Source: Cupriavidus campinensis (lineage in GTDB: Bacteria > Pseudomonadota > Gammaproteobacteria > Burkholderiales > Burkholderiaceae). From it: a stretch of DNA of 40,095 nt. Positions 15,909 to 25,600 of this stretch are shown here, in pieces. The position numbers and the translations under genes were made by a program. Location of the stretch: the NCBI RefSeq assembly GCF_905397395.1, contig NZ_CAJPVH010000049.1, positions 1 to 40,095 of the forward strand, read 5' to 3'. The notes under the pieces are model-generated. The model did not search any database. It was not told the origin of the DNA and was given only the letters and a program-made list of their open reading frames with translations. Position 1 is the stretch's first letter; each line of letters begins with the position of its first letter.

Positions 15909-17219
15909 ATGTCCTTTCCACGCACCGCCTTGAAATTCGCTGCCGTCGCCGCCCTGGCCATGGCCGGCACCGCCCACGCCGCGGTGGAGATCCAGTGGTG
16001 GCACGCCATGCAGGGCGCGCTGAACGACAAGGTCAACGAGATCGCCAACAAGTTCAACGCGAGCCAGACCGAATACAAGATCGTGCCTGTTAACAAGGGC
16101 AACTACGACGAAACCATGGCGGCCGGCATCGCCGCGTTCCGCGCGGGCGGCGCGCCGGCGATCCTCCAGGTGTTCGAAGTGGGCACCGCCACGATGATGA
16201 GCGCCAAGGGCGCCATCAAGCCGGTATCCACGGTGATGAAGGACGCGGGAGAAAAGTTCGACCAGAAGGCCTACATCCCTGCCGTGGCCGGCTACTACAC
16301 CTCGTCGAAGGGCGAGATGCTGTCGTTCCCGTTCAACAGCTCGACCACTGTCTTCTATTACAACAAGGACGCCTTCAAGAAGGCGGGCCTGTCCGAGCCG
16401 CCCAAGACCTGGCCCGAAGTGATGCAATATTCGGCCAAGTTGAAGGCATCGGGCACGAACTGCGCCTATACCACCGACTGGCAGGGCTGGGTACACCTGG
16501 AAAGCTTCTCGGCCTGGCATAACACGCTGTTCGCCTCGAAGAACAACGGCTTCGGCGGCACCGACGCCCGTCTGGTCTTCAACAGCCCGCTGCACGTGAA
16601 GCACATCAGCAATCTGCAGGAGATGGTGAAGAAGGGCTACTTCAGCTACGGCGGCCGCAAGGCGGAGTCGCAGGCCAAGTTCTTCAACGGCGAATGCGCG
16701 ATGTTCACAGGCTCGTCGGCATCGCTGGCCAACATTCGCAAGAACGCCAAGTTCCAGTTCGGGGTGTCGCAACTGCCGTACTACCCGGACGTGCAGGGTG
16801 CCCCGCAGAACACGATCATCGGCGGCGCGTCGCTGTGGGTGATGGGCGGCAAGAAGGCCGAGGAATACAAGGGCGTGGCCAAGTTCTTCACGTTCCTGTC
16901 GCAGCCTGAGATCCAGTCCGACTGGCACCAGGCCACCGGCTACCTGCCGGTGACGATGGCGGCCTACGATCTGACCAAGAAATCGGGTTATTACGACAAG
17001 AACCCGGGTGCCGATGTGTCCGTGCAGCAAATGGTCGTGAAGACCACGGACAAGTCGCGCGGCGTGCGCCTGGGTAACCTGGTGCAGATCCGTACCGTGG
17101 TGGACGAGGAACTGGAAGCCGTCTGGGCCGGCAAGAAGGAGCCGAAGGCCGCGCTGGACACGGCGGTGGCCCGCGGCAACGACTTGCTTGAGCGCTTCCA
17201 GAAGACCGCGAAAGAGTAA
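15909..17219 (+). CDS. ugpB: Glycerol-3-phosphate ABC transporter, periplasmic binding protein
   Basis: A 436-residue solute-binding protein that captures sn-glycerol-3-phosphate (and, in E. coli, glycerophosphocholine) in the periplasm and hands it to UgpAE. A clear signal peptide ends in GTAHA before AVEIQWWHAMQGALND; WWHAM and the downstream FNASQTEYKIVPVNKGNYDE are typical of UgpB. Other marks are the ligand-lobe segments FPFNSSTTVFYYNKDAF and TTDWQGWVHLE. A strong ribosome site (CAGGAGAG) precedes the ATG. It is the first gene of ugpBAECQ and is separated from ugpA by two strong hairpins, consistent with making more binding protein than permease. Confidence 0.95.
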   Translation: MSFPRTALKFAAVAALAMAGTAHAAVEIQWWHAMQGALNDKVNEIANKFNASQTEYKIVPVNKGNYDETMAAGIAAFRAGGAPAILQVFEVGTATMMSAKGAIKPVSTVMKDAGEKFDQKAYIPAVAGYYTSSKGEMLSFPFNSSTTVFYYNKDAFKKAGLSEPPKTWPEVMQYSAKLKASGTNCAYTTDWQGWVHLESFSAWHNTLFASKNNGFGGTDARLVFNSPLHVKHISNLQEMVKKGYFSYGGRKAESQAKFFNGECAMFTGSSASLANIRKNAKFQFGVSQLPYYPDVQGAPQNTIIGGASLWVMGGKKAEEYKGVAKFFTFLSQPEIQSDWHQATGYLPVTMAAYDLTKKSGYYDKNPGADVSVQQMVVKTTDKSRGVRLGNLVQIRTVVDEELEAVWAGKKEPKAALDTAVARGNDLLERFQKTAKE

Positions 17220-17225
17220 GACAGG

Positions 17226-17274
17226 GGCGCCCGCGCGGCCTGGCCGGTATCACCGGTTCCGGCTGGCGGGCGCC
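17226..17274 (+). other. Intercistronic hairpin 1, ugpB-ugpA
   Basis: GGCGCCCG (17226-17233) pairs with CGGGCGCC (17267-17274), with an inner CCGG/CCGG pairing around TATCA. It begins 7 bp after the ugpB stop. There is no T-run, so it more likely protects the 3' end of ugpB mRNA or dampens read-through than terminates outright. Confidence 0.6.
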
Positions 17275-17287
17275 AGACGTGCGGCAG

Positions 17288-17314
17288 GCGGGCGGCGGCG
17301 AAACCGTCGCCCGC
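17288..17314 (+). other. Intercistronic hairpin 2, ugpB-ugpA
   Basis: GCGGGCGGCGG pairs with CCGTCGCCCGC over 11 bp (one G-T pair) around a CGAAA loop, 23 bp before the ugpA ATG. Together with hairpin 1 it fills the ugpB-ugpA gap and could limit transcription or translation of the permease genes. Confidence 0.6.
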
Positions 17315-17337
17315 TTGCGTTATAAAAAGGCTTGACG

Positions 17338-18219
17338 ATGGAAAAACGCGTCGTTTTCCGGTCGCCGTGGCTGCCGTATCTGCTGGTATTGCCGCAGATC
17401 GCCATCACGATGATCTTCTTTTTCTGGCCGGCCGGCCAGGCGCTGTGGCAGTCGATGCTCCAGCAGGATGCCTTCGGCATCAATCTCGAATTCGTGGGGC
17501 TCGATAACTTCAGGACGCTGTGGGCAGACCCGCAGTATGTGGAGTCGTTCGAGGTCACGGCCATCTTCGCCATTGGCGTGACGGTGGTCGGCCTCTCGGT
17601 GGCGCTGCTGCTGGCCTACTTCGCCGACCGCGTGGTGCGCGTGGCCACCGGGTACAAGACGCTGCTGATCTGGCCGTATGCCGTAGCGCCGGCCGTGGCG
17701 GGTGTGCTCTGGATGTTCATGTTCAACCCGACGCTGGGCGTGGTGTCTTACGCGCTGCGCAAGGGCGGTGTGGACTGGAACTTCCTGCTTAATGGCAACC
17801 AGGCGCTGACGCTCGTGGTGCTGGCCGCGGCGTGGAAGCAGATCAGCTACAACTTCCTGTTCTTCCTGGCCGGGCTGCAAAGCATTCCGCGCTCGCTGAT
17901 CGAGGCGGCCGCCATCGACGGGGCCGGGCCGTGGAAGCGCTTCTGGTCCATCATATTTCCGCTACTTTCGCCGACCACGTTCTTCCTGTTGGTCATCAAC
18001 GTGGTCTACGCATTCTTCGATACCTTCGCCATCATCGATGCCGTGACACATGGCGGCCCGTTCAATTCGACGAACACGCTCGTCTACAAGGTGTTCCACG
18101 ACGGCTTCCGCGGCATGGACATCGGCGGCTCGGCCGCGCAGTCGGTGGTACTGATGGTGATCGTCATTGCGCTGACCGTGGTGCAGTTCCGGTTCGTGGA
18201 ACGCAAGGTCCAGTACTGA
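17338..18219 (+). CDS. ugpA: Glycerol-3-phosphate ABC transporter permease UgpA
   Basis: A 293-residue inner-membrane permease subunit, pairing with UgpE. Six transmembrane helices are apparent, and the ABC permease EAA loop is read as LIEAAAIDGAGPWKRFWSII near residue 185-204, the site that contacts the ATPase UgpC. The ATG at 17338 (MEKRVVF) with AAGG upstream is preferred over the in-frame TTG six bases earlier. Length and sequence are typical of the family (E. coli UgpA has 295 residues). Confidence 0.95.
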   Translation: MEKRVVFRSPWLPYLLVLPQIAITMIFFFWPAGQALWQSMLQQDAFGINLEFVGLDNFRTLWADPQYVESFEVTAIFAIGVTVVGLSVALLLAYFADRVVRVATGYKTLLIWPYAVAPAVAGVLWMFMFNPTLGVVSYALRKGGVDWNFLLNGNQALTLVVLAAAWKQISYNFLFFLAGLQSIPRSLIEAAAIDGAGPWKRFWSIIFPLLSPTTFFLLVINVVYAFFDTFAIIDAVTHGGPFNSTNTLVYKVFHDGFRGMDIGGSAAQSVVLMVIVIALTVVQFRFVERKVQY

Positions 18220-18237
18220 CACGAAAGGCGCCCAAAA

Positions 18238-19086
18238 ATGGTAGAACGTCGTCCAATTCTTGATGTCATCACCCACGTGGTGCTGATCCTCGGTATCGTC
18301 GTCGTGGCGTTTCCGGTGTACCTGACCTTCGTGGCGTCCACGCTGACGGCCGAACAGGTGCTCGATTCGCCCATGACGCTGATCCCCGGAAGCCACCTGA
18401 TTGAGAACTTTCGCACCGTGCTGTTCCAGGGCGTGGGGGAGGCCGCATCGCCGGTCGCCACCATGATGAAGAACAGCCTGATCATGGCGCTGGGTATCGC
18501 GCTCGGGAAGATCGCGATCTCGATCATCTCGGCCTTCGCCATCGTTTATTTCCGATTTCCGCTGCGCAAGACCTTCTTCTGGCTGATCTTCATCACGCTG
18601 ATGCTGCCTGTGGAAGTGCGGATCCTGCCGACCTACAAGGTGGTGTCGGACCTCGGCCTGCTGGACAGCTACTTCGGCCTGACCATTCCGATCATCGCAT
18701 CGGCCACAGCCACGTTCCTGTTCCGCCAGTTCTTCCTGACGATTCCGGACGAGCTGGCCGAAGCTGCGCGCATCGATGGCGCCGGCCCGCTGCGTTTCTT
18801 CTGGGACGTGGTGCTGCCGCTTTCGCGCACCAGCATCGCGGCGCTGTTCGTCATCCAGTTCATCTATGGCTGGAACCAGTACCTGTGGCCGCTGCTGATT
18901 ACTACGCAAAAATCGATGACCCCGGTGGTGGTTGGCGTGACGCAGATGATTTCGCGCTCGGGCGATGCCGCAACGGACTGGAATCTGGTGATGGCCACGG
19001 TGATGCTGGCGATGATCCCGCCCGCCGTGGTGGTGGTGCTGATGCAGAGGTGGTTCGTCAAGGGCCTGGTCGAAACGGAAAAGTAA
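18238..19086 (+). CDS. ugpE: Glycerol-3-phosphate ABC transporter permease UgpE
   Basis: A 282-residue inner-membrane permease, the second membrane subunit of the Ugp transporter. The N-terminus (ILDVITHVVLILGIVVVAFP) is the first membrane helix; the EAA loop is ELAEAARIDGAGPLRFFWDV near residue 175-194, and FIYGWNQYLWPLLIT is a strongly conserved UgpE/MalG-type segment. It follows ugpA by 18 bp with AAAGG upstream of the ATG. Confidence 0.95.
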   Translation: MVERRPILDVITHVVLILGIVVVAFPVYLTFVASTLTAEQVLDSPMTLIPGSHLIENFRTVLFQGVGEAASPVATMMKNSLIMALGIALGKIAISIISAFAIVYFRFPLRKTFFWLIFITLMLPVEVRILPTYKVVSDLGLLDSYFGLTIPIIASATATFLFRQFFLTIPDELAEAARIDGAGPLRFFWDVVLPLSRTSIAALFVIQFIYGWNQYLWPLLITTQKSMTPVVVGVTQMISRSGDAATDWNLVMATVMLAMIPPAVVVVLMQRWFVKGLVETEK

Positions 19087-19116
19087 GCGAAAAAATAAGC
19101 GAATTACGAGAAAGCC

Positions 19117-20234
<1,118 letters not shown>

Positions 20235-20238
<4 letters not shown>

Positions 20239-21008
20239 GTGCGCCAAGCGGCAATTTTCCTGTGATCGACGCGGCCAACTGGCCGTATCCGCGCCATATC
20301 GCGCACCGGGGCGCCGGCAAGCTCGCGCCCGAGAATACGCTGGCCGCGTTCCGGCACGGCGCGTCGTTCGGCTACCGGATGTTCGAGTTCGATGTGAAGT
20401 TGTCGGCCGACGGCAAGCTGGTGTTGATGCACGATGCGACGCTGGACCGCACCACGTCGGGCAAGGGCCGTGTCGATGCGCTGACGCTGGGCGAACTGGC
20501 CGCGCTGGACGCCGGCGGCTGGCACAGCCCGGCCTATGCCGGCGAACCGGTGCCGACGCTGGCAGCCATCGCCCGCTATACACGCGCCAATGGTTTCCAC
20601 GTCAATATCGAGATCAAACCGGTGCCGGGTACCGAATGGCGCACGGGTGCTGCAGTGGCGATTGACGCACTTTCACTTTGGCAGGGCGCCGACGTGCCGC
20701 CGCTGCTTTCGTCGTTTTCCGAGGAGGCGCTCGACGCCGCGCGCCAGGTTGCGCCCGGCCTGCCGCGCGCGCTGCTGCTCGACAAGCTGCCCGCCGACTG
20801 GCCCGAGCGTCTGCGCCGGCTGGGCTGCGTGGCGCTCGACGCCAACCATCGCGAACTGGATGCAGCCGTCATCGCCCGCGCCCATGCGGAGGGTTTTCAA
20901 GTGTTGTGCTACACGGTGAACGACGAGTCCCGGGCCGCCGAGCTATTGTCCTGGGGGCTGGACGGACTGATCACGGACGCGGTCGATCGGATCGAGCCGG
21001 CCGGCTGA
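20235..21008 (+). CDS. ugpQ: Glycerophosphodiester phosphodiesterase, cytosolic
   Basis: A 257-residue GDPD enzyme that cleaves imported glycerophosphodiesters to glycerol-3-phosphate and the free alcohol. Catalytic and metal residues are visible: HRG (H24, R25), APENT (E33, N34), EFDVKLSADG (E51, D53), and MHDATLDRTT (H66). No signal peptide is present, which marks it as UgpQ rather than the periplasmic GlpQ. The ATG overlaps the ugpC stop by four bases. It closes the uptake operon, linking transport to hydrolysis. Confidence 0.94.
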
Positions 21009-21085
21009 CTGGCGTGGCGCCGATGTCTGCCGACAACGGTCATGATTTTGCATCACGAAAAGTCCCCACTGTCGTTGGGCAAACG

Positions 21086-21094
21086 TGCTATGCT
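21086..21094 (+). promoter_or_regulatory. Possible extended -10 promoter of odhA
   Basis: TGCTATGCT fits an extended -10 (TGnTATnnT). A matching -35 at 17 bp is poor, which extended -10 promoters tolerate. The predicted start is near 21101. Confidence 0.35.
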
Positions 21095-21165
21095 TTTGCG
21101 AGTGAAGACTAAGGTCCTTCCCCGCACAACTTGCCCTTTCGGGCTGTCGGTGAGACCCAAGACAG

Positions 21166-21186
21166 ACGGCACCTTTGCGGTGCCGT
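21166..21186 (+). other. Perfect hairpin in the odhA leader
   Basis: ACGGCACC and GGTGCCGT form an exact 8-bp stem around TTTGC, 125 bp before the odhA ATG. The bases after it (TCGTTC) are only weakly T-rich. It may terminate read-through from ugpQ or structure the odhA leader. Confidence 0.45.
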
Positions 21187-21310
21187 TCGTTCAAGGTAGC
21201 GCTGTCTGGCTCCCAAGAGTTGTTTGCAATCCGCTAACCGGTCAAGCCGTGTCGCGGAAGGTTGATGAACCCGCTTAACTCCGGCATTCCCGGAGAATAG
21301 TGAGCGCCCC

Positions 21311-24163
21311 ATGATGCAGCAGTATCAGAGCAATTCGTACCTCTTCGGCGGCAACGCCCCCTATGTGGAAGAGCTGTACGAGGCCTATCTCCAGAATCCC
21401 AGCTCGGTTCCCGACAACTGGCGCGCGTATTTCGACGCGATGCAGAATGTCCCGGCTGTGGATGGTTCCAACTCCCGCGATATTCCCCACGCACCGATCG
21501 TCGCCTCGTTCGCCGAGCGCGCCAAGCAGGGCCCCATCAAGACCATCGTTGCCTCGGCCGATTCCGACATGGGCCGCAAGCGCGTTGCTGCGACCCAGCT
21601 GATCGCCGCCTACCGCAACATCGGTTCGCACTGGGCCGACCTCGATCCGCTGAAGCGCCAGGAGCGTCCGCCCCTGCCTGACCTGGATCCGGCGTTCTAC
21701 GGTTTCTCCGAGGCCGACCTCGACATCGTCTTCAATGCCAGCAACACGTATTTCGGCAAGGAGTCGATGAGCTTGCGCGAGCTGCTCAACAACCTCCGCG
21801 AGACCTACTGCGGCACCATCGGCGCCGAGTTCATGTACGTGAGCGACCAGGCGCAGAAGCGCTGGTGGCAGGAGCGCCTGGAAACCACGCGTTCCAAGCC
21901 CGTGTTCACGCTGGAAAAGAAGAAGCACATCCTGGACCGCCTGACGGCGTCCGAGGGCCTTGAGCGCTTCCTCCACACCAAGTACGTCGGCCAGAAGCGC
22001 TTCTCGCTCGAAGGCGGCGAGAGCTTCATCGCCGCGATGGACGAGCTGATCCAGCACGCCGGTTCGAAGGGTGTGCAGGAAATCGTGATCGGCATGGCCC
22101 ACCGTGGCCGTCTGAACGTGCTGGTCAACACGCTGGGCAAGATGCCGGCGGACCTGTTTGCCGAGTTCGAAGGCAAGCACGTCGATGACCTGCCTGCCGG
22201 CGACGTGAAGTACCACAAGGGCTTTTCGAGCGATGTCTCGACCGAAGGCGGCCCGGTTCACCTGTCGCTTGCGTTCAACCCGTCGCACCTGGAAATCGTC
22301 AACCCGGTGGTCGAGGGTTCGTCGAAGGCCCGCCAGGAACGCCGTGGCGAAGCCGGTCACAAGGAAGTCCTGCCGGTGCAGGTGCACGGCGACGCCGCCT
22401 TCGCTGGCCAGGGCGTGGTCATGGAGACGCTGAACCTGGCGCAGACCCGCGGCTACGGCACGGGCGGCACCATGCACATCGTCATCAACAACCAGATCGG
22501 CTTCACGACGTCTGACCCGCGCGACGCGCGTTCCACGCTGTATTGCACGGACGTGGTCAAGATGATCGAGGCCCCGGTGCTGCACGTGAACGGCGACGAT
22601 CCCGAAGCCGTGGTGTACGCCATGCAGCTGGCCACCGACTTCCGCATGGAATTCAAGAAGGATGTCGTGGTTGACATCATCTGCTTCCGGAAGCTGGGCC
22701 ACAACGAGCAGGACACGCCGGCTGTGACGCAGCCGCTGATGTACAAGAAGATCTCGCAACACCCGGGCACGCGCAAGCTGTACGCCGACAAGCTGGCCGC
22801 GCAGAACCTGGTGCCCGCCGACTTCGGCGACCAGCTGGTCAAGGAATACCGTGCCGCGATGGACGCGGGCAAGCACACGGTGGACCCGGTCCTGTCGAAC
22901 TTCAAGAACAAGTTCGCCGTGGACTGGATGCCGTTCCTGAACCGCAAGTGGACCGACGCCGCCGACACCGCCGTGCCGGTGACCGAGCTGAAGCGCCTGG
23001 CCGAGCGGATCACGACGATCCCCGAGCACCTGAAGCTGCACCCGCTGGTGGAGAAGGTCATCAAGGACCGCGCCAACATGGGCCGTGGCGACCAGCCGCT
23101 GGACTGGGGCATGGGCGAGCACCTGGCGTTCGCATCGCTGGTGGCCTCGGGCTATCACGTGCGTATCACCGGCCAGGATGCCGGCCGTGGCACCTTCACG
23201 CACCGTCACTCGGTACTGCACGATCAGGCGCGTGAGCGCTGGGATGCCGGCAGCTACGTGCCGCTGCAGAACGTGTCCGAGAACCAGGCCCCGTTCACCG
23301 TGATCGACTCGGTGCTGTCCGAAGAAGCCGTGCTCGGCTTCGAATACGGCTACTCGACCGCGGAACCGAACGCGCTGGTGATCTGGGAAGCCCAGTTCGG
23401 CGACTTCGTGAACGGCGCCCAGGTGGTGATCGACCAGTTCATCTCGTCGGGTGAAGTGAAGTGGGGCCGCGCCTCGGGCCTGACGATGATGCTGCCGCAC
23501 GGCTACGAAGGCCAGGGTCCGGAACACAGCTCGGCCCGTATCGAGCGTTTCCTGCAGCTTTGCGCGGACCACAACATGCAGGTTGTGCAGCCGACCACGC
23601 CGGCACAGATCTTCCACCTGCTGCGTCGCCAGATGATCCGTCTGTTCCGCAAGCCGCTGGTGATCATGACGCCGAAGTCGCTGCTGCGTAACAAGGATGC
23701 GGTGTCGCCGCTGTCCGACCTGGCCAAGGGTCACTTCGAGACGGTTATCCCCGATCACGAAGAACTGAACGCCAGCAAGGTCAAGCGCGTGATCATGTGC
23801 TCGGGCAAGGTCTACTACGACCTGGTCAACACCCGCAAGGAGCGCGGTGCCACCGACACGGCGATCATCCGCCTGGAACAGCTGTACCCGTTCCCGCACA
23901 AGGCCGTGGCCGCCGAGCTCAAGAAGTACCCGGGCGTGACCGAAATCCTGTGGTGCCAGGACGAGCCGCAGAACCAGGGTGCCTGGTTCTTCGTGCAGCA
24001 CTACATCATGGAAAACATGACGGAAGGCCAGAAGCTCGGTTATGCCGGTCGTCCCGCCTCGGCTTCGCCGGCGGTGGGCTACTACGCAAAGCACAACGAG
24101 CAACAGAAGGCGCTGCTGGACGCTGCGTTCTCCAAGCTCAAGGGCTTTGTGCTGACCAAGTAA
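21311..24163 (+). CDS. odhA: 2-oxoglutarate dehydrogenase E1 component
   Basis: Thiamin-diphosphate-dependent E1 subunit (also called SucA) that decarboxylates 2-oxoglutarate and passes the succinyl group to the lipoyl arm of E2 in the TCA cycle. The protein has 950 residues, the normal length. The N-terminal E1o segment YLFGGNAPYVEELYEAYLQN is diagnostic. Other family marks are GMAHRGRLNVLVNTLGKMP near 265, VHGDAAFAGQGVV near 360 and INNQIGFTTSDPRDARST near 395, with the transketolase-like pyrimidine domain in the second half (RGTFTHRHSVLHDQ). The ribosome site (GGAGAA) is rather far from the first ATG; a second ATG follows immediately. First gene of odhA-odhB-lpd. Confidence 0.96.
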   Translation: MMQQYQSNSYLFGGNAPYVEELYEAYLQNPSSVPDNWRAYFDAMQNVPAVDGSNSRDIPHAPIVASFAERAKQGPIKTIVASADSDMGRKRVAATQLIAAYRNIGSHWADLDPLKRQERPPLPDLDPAFYGFSEADLDIVFNASNTYFGKESMSLRELLNNLRETYCGTIGAEFMYVSDQAQKRWWQERLETTRSKPVFTLEKKKHILDRLTASEGLERFLHTKYVGQKRFSLEGGESFIAAMDELIQHAGSKGVQEIVIGMAHRGRLNVLVNTLGKMPADLFAEFEGKHVDDLPAGDVKYHKGFSSDVSTEGGPVHLSLAFNPSHLEIVNPVVEGSSKARQERRGEAGHKEVLPVQVHGDAAFAGQGVVMETLNLAQTRGYGTGGTMHIVINNQIGFTTSDPRDARSTLYCTDVVKMIEAPVLHVNGDDPEAVVYAMQLATDFRMEFKKDVVVDIICFRKLGHNEQDTPAVTQPLMYKKISQHPGTRKLYADKLAAQNLVPADFGDQLVKEYRAAMDAGKHTVDPVLSNFKNKFAVDWMPFLNRKWTDAADTAVPVTELKRLAERITTIPEHLKLHPLVEKVIKDRANMGRGDQPLDWGMGEHLAFASLVASGYHVRITGQDAGRGTFTHRHSVLHDQARERWDAGSYVPLQNVSENQAPFTVIDSVLSEEAVLGFEYGYSTAEPNALVIWEAQFGDFVNGAQVVIDQFISSGEVKWGRASGLTMMLPHGYEGQGPEHSSARIERFLQLCADHNMQVVQPTTPAQIFHLLRRQMIRLFRKPLVIMTPKSLLRNKDAVSPLSDLAKGHFETVIPDHEELNASKVKRVIMCSGKVYYDLVNTRKERGATDTAIIRLEQLYPFPHKAVAAELKKYPGVTEILWCQDEPQNQGAWFFVQHYIMENMTEGQKLGYAGRPASASPAVGYYAKHNEQQKALLDAAFSKLKGFVLTK

Positions 24164-24174
24164 TAAGACGGCCG

Positions 24175-24202
24175 GCCCGGTGCGCAGTGGTGCGCGCCGG
24201 GC
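24175..24202 (+). other. Intercistronic hairpin, odhA-odhB
   Basis: GCCCGGTGCGCA pairs with TGCGCGCCGGGC over 12 bp (one wobble) around GTGG, 11 bp after the odhA stop. It is a very stable stem without a full T-run, so partial termination or 3'-end protection is more likely than a stop. Confidence 0.6.
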
Positions 24203-24250
24203 TTCGGCCTGTTTGAACATACACGCATACATCGAGGAAAATTTCTCACC

Positions 24251-25507
24251 ATGGCTATTGTTGACGTCAAGGTTCCGCAACTGTCTGAATCGGTCGCCGA
24301 AGCGACCATGCTGAACTGGAAGAAGAAGCCGGGCGAAGCCGTTGCCCAGGACGAGATCCTGATCGAGATCGAGACCGACAAGGTCGTGCTGGAAGTGCCG
24401 GCCCCCGCCGCCGGCGTGCTGTCGCAGATCATCAAGAACGACGGCGATACCGTCGTGGCCGATGAACTGATCGCCAAGATTGATACCGAAGCCACCGCTG
24501 GCGCCGCCGCTCCGGCAGCCGCCGCCCCGGCTCCGGCCGCTGCACCTGCCGCCGCCGCACCGGCACCCGCTGCCGCTACCGGCGCCAGCGGCATCGCCAT
24601 GCCGTCGGCTGCCAAGCTGATGGCCGAAGGCGGCCTGTCCGCCGGCCAGGTTGCTGGCACCGGCAAGGATGGCCGCATCACCAAGGGTGACGTGCTGGCC
24701 GCCGGCTCGGCACCCGCACCGGCCGCCAAGGCCGCCCCGGCACCGGCTCCGGCCAAGCCGGCCCTGCAGCAGGTGTCCGCCCAGGTGGACTTCGCCGCGC
24801 TGGGCGACCGCCCGGAAGAACGCGTGCCGATGAGCCGCCTGCGCGCCCGTATCGCCGAGCGCCTGGTGCAGTCGCAGTCCACCAACGCCATCCTCACCAC
24901 GTTCAACGAGGTGAACATGAAGCCGGTGATGGACCTGCGCAACAAGTACAAGGACCGCTTCGAGAAGGAACACGGCGTGAAGCTGGGCTTCATGTCGTTC
25001 TTCGTCAAGGCTGCCGTACACGCCCTGAAGAAGTACCCGATCATCAACGCCTCGGTGGATGGCAACGACATCGTCTACCACGGCTACTTCGACATCGGTA
25101 TCGCAGTGGGTTCGCCGCGTGGCCTGGTGGTGCCGATTCTGCGCAACGCCGACCAGATGAGCCTGGCCGACATCGAGAAGAAGATCGCCGAGTTCGGCGC
25201 CAAGGCCCGTGACGGCAAGCTGTCGCTGGAAGAGCTGACGGGCGGGACGTTCTCGATCTCGAACGGCGGTACGTTCGGTTCGATGCTGTCGACGCCGATT
25301 ATCAACCCGCCGCAATCGGCCATCCTGGGCGTGCATGCCACCAAGGACCGTGCCGTGGTGGAAGACGGCCAGATCGTGATTCGCCCGATGAACTACCTGG
25401 CCATGTCCTACGACCACCGGATCATCGATGGTCGCGAGGCCGTGCTGGGCCTGGTGGCGATGAAGGAAGCGCTGGAAGATCCGGCCCGCCTGCTGCTGGA
25501 CCTGTAA
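24251..25507 (+). CDS. odhB: 2-oxoglutarate dehydrogenase E2, dihydrolipoyl succinyltransferase
   Basis: Core subunit (SucB) of the complex, transferring the succinyl group to CoA. The 418-residue product has one N-terminal lipoyl domain with the lipoylated Lys44 in EIETDKVVLEV, a flexible Ala/Pro-rich linker (about 80-118), the peripheral subunit-binding domain (SAAKLMAEGGLSAGQVAGTG, then DGRITKGDVLAA), a second Ala/Pro linker, and the catalytic domain ending in SYDHRIIDGREAV with catalytic His389 and Asp393. TFNEVNM and the KLGFMSFFVKA segment are typical of succinyl- rather than acetyltransferases. A good ribosome site (GAGGAAAA) lies upstream. Confidence 0.96.
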   Translation: MAIVDVKVPQLSESVAEATMLNWKKKPGEAVAQDEILIEIETDKVVLEVPAPAAGVLSQIIKNDGDTVVADELIAKIDTEATAGAAAPAAAAPAPAAAPAAAAPAPAAATGASGIAMPSAAKLMAEGGLSAGQVAGTGKDGRITKGDVLAAGSAPAPAAKAAPAPAPAKPALQQVSAQVDFAALGDRPEERVPMSRLRARIAERLVQSQSTNAILTTFNEVNMKPVMDLRNKYKDRFEKEHGVKLGFMSFFVKAAVHALKKYPIINASVDGNDIVYHGYFDIGIAVGSPRGLVVPILRNADQMSLADIEKKIAEFGAKARDGKLSLEELTGGTFSISNGGTFGSMLSTPIINPPQSAILGVHATKDRAVVEDGQIVIRPMNYLAMSYDHRIIDGREAVLGLVAMKEALEDPARLLLDL

Positions 25508-25543
25508 GCGTCCGTCTCCTCCCTCTGAATTGAAGGACACCCG

Positions 25544-25577
25544 CTCCCCGCCGCCCGTTGAATCGGGCGGGTGGGAG
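25544..25577 (+). other. Intercistronic hairpin, odhB-lpd
   Basis: CTCCCCGCCGCCCG and CGGGCGGGTGGGAG form a 14-position stem with two mismatches around TTGAAT, ending 23 bp before the lpd ATG. It resembles the hairpins at the odhA-odhB and ugpB-ugpA junctions. Confidence 0.55.
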
Positions 25578-25600
25578 CAGGCCGTCCAGAAGGAAACTCC

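Larger units (their letters stand above)
21009..21310 (+). other. Intergenic region and leader of the odh operon
   Basis: About 300 bp with no gene. It holds an extended -10-like element (TGCTATGCT, 21086-21094), a small hairpin GCCC-TTTC-GGGC (21133-21144) and a perfect 8-bp hairpin at 21166-21186. The odhA mRNA would then have a leader of roughly 210 nt. No binding site for a named regulator was recognised. Confidence 0.5.
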
